Shown here: piece by piece, positions 52,001 through 54,617 of the stretch
How the letters are laid out: each line of letters starts with the position of its first letter
Numbering within the stretch: position 1 is the stretch's first letter
Assembly (NCBI GenBank): GCA_016787285.1
Contig: JAEUUV010000052.1
Location: 1 to 54,617 of the forward strand
Direction of reading: 5' to 3'
DNA from: Saprospiraceae bacterium
GTDB lineage: Bacteria > Bacteroidota > Bacteroidia > Chitinophagales > Saprospiraceae
Length of the DNA: 54,617 bases
Position numbers and translations under genes: made by a program
The notes under the pieces: generated by a model
Told to the model about the DNA's origin: nothing
Seen by the model: the letters and a program-made list of their open reading frames with translations, nothing else
The model's database searches: none

Positions 52001-53550
52001 CCGCCCTCCCAGCCACATACCTATGGTCGAACGGCGACAACACGGCTACTGCCGACAACCTCGCTCCCGGCACCTATACCGTCGAAATCGAAGACGCCAA
52101 CGGCTGCCCGGCCGAACTGACCGTCCAGATAACCGGCCCTGCCATACTGCTGGCCAACGCTACCTCCACGCACGAATCCGGTGTCGGGCAGAACAACGGC
52201 ACCGCCACCGCACAGCCGACCGGCGGTACCGCCCCCTACAGCTACCAGTGGAGCACTAACGCCACCACGCAGACCATCACCGGACTTGTCCCGGGCACGT
52301 ACACCGTCACCGTCACCGACGACAACGACTGCACCGCCGTACAATCCGTGACGGTCAATGCGTTCGGATGCGCCCTGAGCGCTACCATTTCGTCCGTCAA
52401 TGTACTTTGCAACGGCGGAAACACCGGTCAGGCGACGGCTGTACAAAGCGGTGGTATTGCCCCCGTCACCTACTTGTGGTCGAACAACGCCGTTACCGCT
52501 ACGGCATCCAACCTGACTGCCGGCACATACACCGTCACCCTCACCGACGGCGCCGGATGTCAAACGATTTCCACCACGACTATCACCGAGCCGGCGCCCA
52601 TTGAGGTGCAGGCAGCCGTCACGCCGGCTTCCTGTCCGCAGAGCACCGACGGCTCCATGACCGTTGCCATCAGTGGCGGCGCCGGTCCGTTCACCTTTTC
52701 ATTTCCGGGTGGCGGCAACGGTCAGGGTCTCGGCGTCGGCACTTACACCATTACTGCTACCGATGCCAACAGCTGCACGGTGCTGGAAACTGTCGAGGTG
52801 ACATCCAACGACACCATTGCACCAAGTGTCCTGTGCCCGCTCTTTGTTACTGGATGCGCCGGCGTGGCGCTCAATTTCCCGCCGGTAATTACTTCGGATA
52901 ACTGCGGATTCGGCGGTATTCAGGTGGAACAAACAGGTGGCCTGCCCAACGGCAGTGTGTTCCCCGTAGGCCTGACGGTACAGACCTTCCAGGCAAGAGA
53001 CGCGTCCGGCAACTCGGCGACCTGCTCGTTTACGGTAGCCGTGAGCCCGCCCATCCAAGTCCAACTGGATACGGCGATCAACGACGTCGGCAACGCCGGG
53101 CTGGGCAGCATAGAAATTACCGTAAGCGGTAGCATCGGAAACCTGATCTATGCCTGGCAGAAAGATGGTCAGTCGTTTTCGGACACTAAAAATTTGTCTG
53201 GTCTGACGAAAGGTGCCTACACGCTCATGGTTACCGACCAAAATGGCTGTACGAGGGCATTTGGCCCGGTCTTGATTGACAATACCGTGTCCACCGGAGC
53301 GCCGGATGCCGTGGTGTCGCTACGCATCGTGCCCAACCCGGCCAGCCGATTTATCCGCCTGGATATGCAAGGTATACAGCCGGAGGTGGTTCAATTGTTC
53401 GATGCAAAAGGGCGTCTGTTGCGGAACCTGACTCCGTCGGAATGGCAGGGACAAATCGAGGTGGATGCGTTGCCGGCCGGCCTGCACTACCTGTTGGTGC
53501 AGGATCGGAATGGCCGCTCGTACACGGCAAAATGGTTCAAAACGGAGTAA
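49012..53550 (+). CDS. T9SS type A secreted SprB-repeat protein with N-terminal CxxCH domain
   Basis: This is a 1512-residue secreted protein. Order: a signal peptide (about 1-25); an N-terminal choice-of-anchor V/Reeler-like domain opening NPPTGRTGAPFDGSCNDCHSG (about 28-48) with a CxxCH haem-like motif at C42-C45-H46; many SprB-like or immunoglobulin-like repeats with the GGxxPYTYxWSNG and GTYTVTVTDxNGC patterns (about 180-1260); a HYR-like domain (about 1265-1345); and a C-terminal type IX sorting domain (VSLRIVPNPASRF to SYTAKWFKTE, about 1435-1512). Three repeats in the centre are near-identical at 78 residues each. The earlier in-frame start at 48901 would bury the signal peptide. Expected location is the cell surface; adhesion is inferred. 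A strong terminator follows. Confidence 0.9.
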   Translation: MHHFPHSRLFRIAGLLLGILTWLANSSNPPTGRTGAPFDGSCNDCHSGGGFNGTVVVDGLPGTIEPNTTYPLTMTLTATGGNPARGGYQVVVVDGNNVNAGDLTTVNGQSGTEFFSGREYMEHRGSKLFTGGVVTWAFNWKSPVSANGNTIKVYCIGNFVNGNGSDNGDNAIEAFQQFDFSGLPPVTAMMTDITNVSCFGGNNGSATVEASGGAPPYTYLWSNGQTGQTANNLAAGTYTVTVTGSSGSGTATATAVVTQPPQLNANISVQGVLTCINLSVTATANVSGGVGPYTYEWSEGQTGNPAQLTTPGSHIVTVTDNNGCTKTAQTTVNSNLVPPNAEAGPTVTLTCAQPQKTLNGAGSSQGPNFSYQWTASSGGNIVSGANTLTPLVNAAGTYTLVVTNATNGCTSEDVTTASSSIQPPTASATGGVLSCANLTVTLTSATNASNPTFAWSGPGGYSSNQQNPSANTAGTYTVVITNTANGCTNSATASVTQNSTPPTASAVAETLTCADTLAQITTTTNANPATFAWSGPNNYSSTAQNPNVNTAGTYTVTVTNSANGCTNTATVVVAQNTTPPTASAVAETLTCADTLAQITTTTNANPATFAWAGPGGYNSTAQNPNVNTAGTYTVMVTNGPNGCTTTATVSVAQNTTPPTASAVAETLTCADTLAQITTTTNANPATFAWSGPGGFSSTVQNPNVDTVGVYSVIVTNGGNGCTNTASVTVTQNTTPPVADIATPGNLNCIVTVLQLNGTPSSQGPNFDYQWTTANGNIVSGDTTLTPTVDAAGTYTLLVTNTATGCTSTDNATVVQSPPVTASIPSVSNVSCNGSQDGSATAAGSGGSGSFTYEWSNGDTTATTGNLAAGTYFVTLTDSENCTATASVNITQPALLNANASATGESGAGANDGTATANPSGGTPGYEYLWSNAETTQTIINLAPGNYTVVVTDDNGCTAVQIVTVNSFNCTLSASATTTNVSCFGAGDGTATVTLTGAALPATYLWSNGDNTATADNLAPGTYTVEIEDANGCPAELTVQITGPAILLANATSTHESGVGQNNGTATAQPTGGTAPYSYQWSTNATTQTITGLVPGTYTVTVTDDNDCTAVQSVTVNAFGCALSATISSVNVLCNGGNTGQATAVQSGGIAPVTYLWSNNAVTATASNLTAGTYTVTLTDGAGCQTISTTTITEPAPIEVQAAVTPASCPQSTDGSMTVAISGGAGPFTFSFPGGGNGQGLGVGTYTITATDANSCTVLETVEVTSNDTIAPSVLCPLFVTGCAGVALNFPPVITSDNCGFGGIQVEQTGGLPNGSVFPVGLTVQTFQARDASGNSATCSFTVAVSPPIQVQLDTAINDVGNAGLGSIEITVSGSIGNLIYAWQKDGQSFSDTKNLSGLTKGAYTLMVTDQNGCTRAFGPVLIDNTVSTGAPDAVVSLRIVPNPASRFIRLDMQGIQPEVVQLFDAKGRLLRNLTPSEWQGQIEVDALPAGLHYLLVQDRNGRSYTAKWFKTE
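50521..51222 (+). repeat. three 234-bp tandem repeats within the secreted protein gene
   Basis: Copies begin at 50521, 50755 and 50989, a period of 234 bp (78 codons). Each starts near ASAVAETLTCADTLAQITTT and contains NANPATFAW and NTAGTYTVTVTN variants. A more diverged copy lies just before (about 50284-50520). Near identity at the DNA level suggests recent duplication and a site of copy-number change. Confidence 0.85.
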
Positions 53551-53571
53551 CCCGTTTCTTGTAAAAACATG

Positions 53572-53628
53572 GCAGCGCACAGGTTCAATCACTTGATTGT
53601 CAAACCCTGTGCGCTGCTGTTTCTTTTT
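53572..53628 (+). terminator. intrinsic terminator after the secreted protein gene
   Basis: GCAGCGCACAGG (53572-53583) pairs perfectly with CCTGTGCGCTGC (53606-53617). An inner CAATCA/TGATTG stem is included, and TGTTTCTTTTT follows. It begins 21 nt after the stop codon. Confidence 0.8.
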
Positions 53629-53752
53629 GCAAATACAGCATTTTTTTATGTAATAATAAATTAACAGGCGCGGTCCGGCCTTTTGCCCGATATTTACCGC
53701 CCGAACAAACACGTATCGGACAACCTACCTTATCACAATTCAGTACCAACTA

Positions 53753-54617
53753 ATGGAAGAGAAAAAGCGCCGCCCGCGCATCCAGAAACCAAATCAGGAG
53801 TTTCCGCTGAAAGAGCGCTCCTCATCAGAAGACCACGGCGATGAAAACATTCGCGAAGGATTTGACGATGAAAAAAAGCCCGACTTTGATCGGGAAAACA
53901 CCTTAGAGGGCCAAAAGAAATGGGACAATGACCGCCCCTACGACCGCGAACGCAAACCCTGGCAAGATCGCAATCAGGGCGAGGGCGGCGAGCGCAAGCC
54001 CTGGCAAGACCGCAACCGCGAAGGTGGCGGCGGCTACGAGCGCAAACCCTGGCAAGATCGCAATCAGGGCGAGAGCGGTGAGCGCAAGCCCTGGCAAGAC
54101 CGCAACCGCGAAGGTGGTGGCGGCTACGAACGCAAACCCTGGCAGGATCGCAACCAGGGCGAAGGCGGAGAGCGCAAACCCTGGCAAGATCGCAATCAGG
54201 GCGAAGGCGGAGAGCGCAAACCCTGGCAAGACCGCAACCGCGAAGGTGGCGGCGGCTATGAACGCAAACCCTGGCAGGATCGCAATCAGGGCGAGGGCGG
54301 CGAACGCAAACCCTGGCAAGACCGCAGTCAAGGCGGTGGATACGAGCGCAAACCCTGGCAAGATCGCAATCAGGGCGAGGGCGGTGAGCGCAAACCCTGG
54401 CAAGACCGCAACCGCGAAGGTGGCGGCGGCTACGAGCGCAAACCCTGGCAAGATCGAAATCAGGGTGAAGGCGGCGAACGCAAACCCTGGCAAGACCGCA
54501 ACCGCGAAGGTGGCGGCGGCTACGAACGCAAACCCTGGCAGGATCGCAATCAGGGCGAGGGCGGTGAGCGCAAACCCTGGCAAGACCGCAACCGCGAAGG
54601 TGGCGGCGGCTACGAGC
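53753..54617 (+). CDS. repeat-rich protein, N-terminal part only (runs off the window)
   Basis: An ATG at 53753 opens a frame that continues to the end of the window without a stop (288 codons so far). The N terminus is charged (MEEKKRRPRIQKPNQEFPLKE), with no signal peptide. From about residue 65 it is almost entirely alternating ERKPWQDRNQGEGG (14-residue) and ERKPWQDRNREGGGGY (16-residue) units, 15 copies of KPWQDR before truncation. Low-complexity basic/Gly extensions of this kind occur at the N terminus of Bacteroidota RsuA/RluB-type rRNA pseudouridine synthases, so that is my best guess. It could instead be another RNA-binding protein. The catalytic part, if any, lies beyond the window. 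Confidence 0.7.
   Translation, partial: MEEKKRRPRIQKPNQEFPLKERSSSEDHGDENIREGFDDEKKPDFDRENTLEGQKKWDNDRPYDRERKPWQDRNQGEGGERKPWQDRNREGGGGYERKPWQDRNQGESGERKPWQDRNREGGGGYERKPWQDRNQGEGGERKPWQDRNQGEGGERKPWQDRNREGGGGYERKPWQDRNQGEGGERKPWQDRSQGGGYERKPWQDRNQGEGGERKPWQDRNREGGGGYERKPWQDRNQGEGGERKPWQDRNREGGGGYERKPWQDRNQGEGGERKPWQDRNREGGGGYE
53946..54617 (+). repeat. coding tandem repeats of 42 and 48 bp
   Basis: Alternating 42-bp and 48-bp units share the core CGCAAACCCTGGCAAGA and run to the end of the window. Third-position differences between copies show partial homogenisation and drift. A long minus-strand frame through the array is an artefact of the same periodicity. Confidence 0.9.

Noticed and set aside
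53903-54583. Hydrophobic minus-strand frame (LPGFAL repeats) resembling a membrane protein
   Set aside because: It is the complement of the KPWQDR repeats; the plus-strand frame has a sensible non-repetitive N terminus and start codon and continues past the window.

Overview
The window looks like a chromosomal segment of a Bacteroidota bacterium, most likely Saprospiria-like, with moderately high GC by eye. The evidence is a type IX secretion/gliding set (GldJ-type lipoprotein, PorP/SprF protein, T9SS type A and type B sorted proteins with SprB-like repeats), Bacteroidota-only families (DUF4783, DUF3108 with signal peptide, long PurF), and promoters of the Bacteroidota form TTG-N19/20-TAnnTTTG. 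No plasmid, phage, CRISPR array or insertion sequence is visible. The one gene that looks recently acquired is an AT-rich AAA/DUF4143 ATPase at 10153-11286.

Layout. 0.2-4.5 kb: parA-parB, translationally coupled to a tocopherol-cyclase-like gene, then a secreted TPR protein. 4.6-8.8 kb: rny and pheT (minus). 9-17 kb: glycosyltransferase, AAA/DUF4143 ATPase, type B T9SS protein, PaaI thioesterase, PAP2 phosphatase, long amidophosphoribosyltransferase, PaaE-type reductase. 17.2-22.9 kb: a 300-bp nested inverted-repeat block, then an outer-membrane biogenesis operon (SurA-like lipoprotein, SurA, BamA) and a DUF4783 protein. 23-26.4 kb: membrane-anchored patatin plus alkaline phosphatase. 26.8-32.3 kb: htpG, bestrophin, LolC/E-type permease, CNNM/CBS protein. 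32.5-36.8 kb: ECF sigma factor, family 2 glycosyltransferase, tRNA(CAU), DUF3108 protein, OmpA protein. 37.2-42.4 kb: arginase-fold protein lacking obvious metal ligands, murF, gldJ, PorP/SprF. 42.6-48.8 kb: type 2 IPP isomerase, sigma/anti-sigma pair, MacB-like permease, pgeF, dihaem peroxidase. 49-54.6 kb: a 1512-residue secreted SprB-repeat protein with an N-terminal CxxCH, and a truncated gene made of KPWQDR repeats running off the end.

The most unusual signals are non-coding. (1) Five short arrays with a 7-nt period each start 0-5 nt after a stop codon, in sense orientation. (2) A 162-bp structured inverted repeat lies at 13889-14050. (3) A 300-bp nested palindromic block lies at 17188-17487. 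(4) A perfect 33-nt palindrome sits 23 nt upstream of htpG. (5) A terminator-like hairpin with a U7 tract lies in the leader of the SurA/BamA operon. The best candidates for new protein biology are the patatin-phosphatase pair, the CxxCH adhesin divergent from a dihaem peroxidase, and the parB-coupled tocopherol-cyclase-like gene. All functional statements are from reading the sequence and family knowledge; no searches were run.
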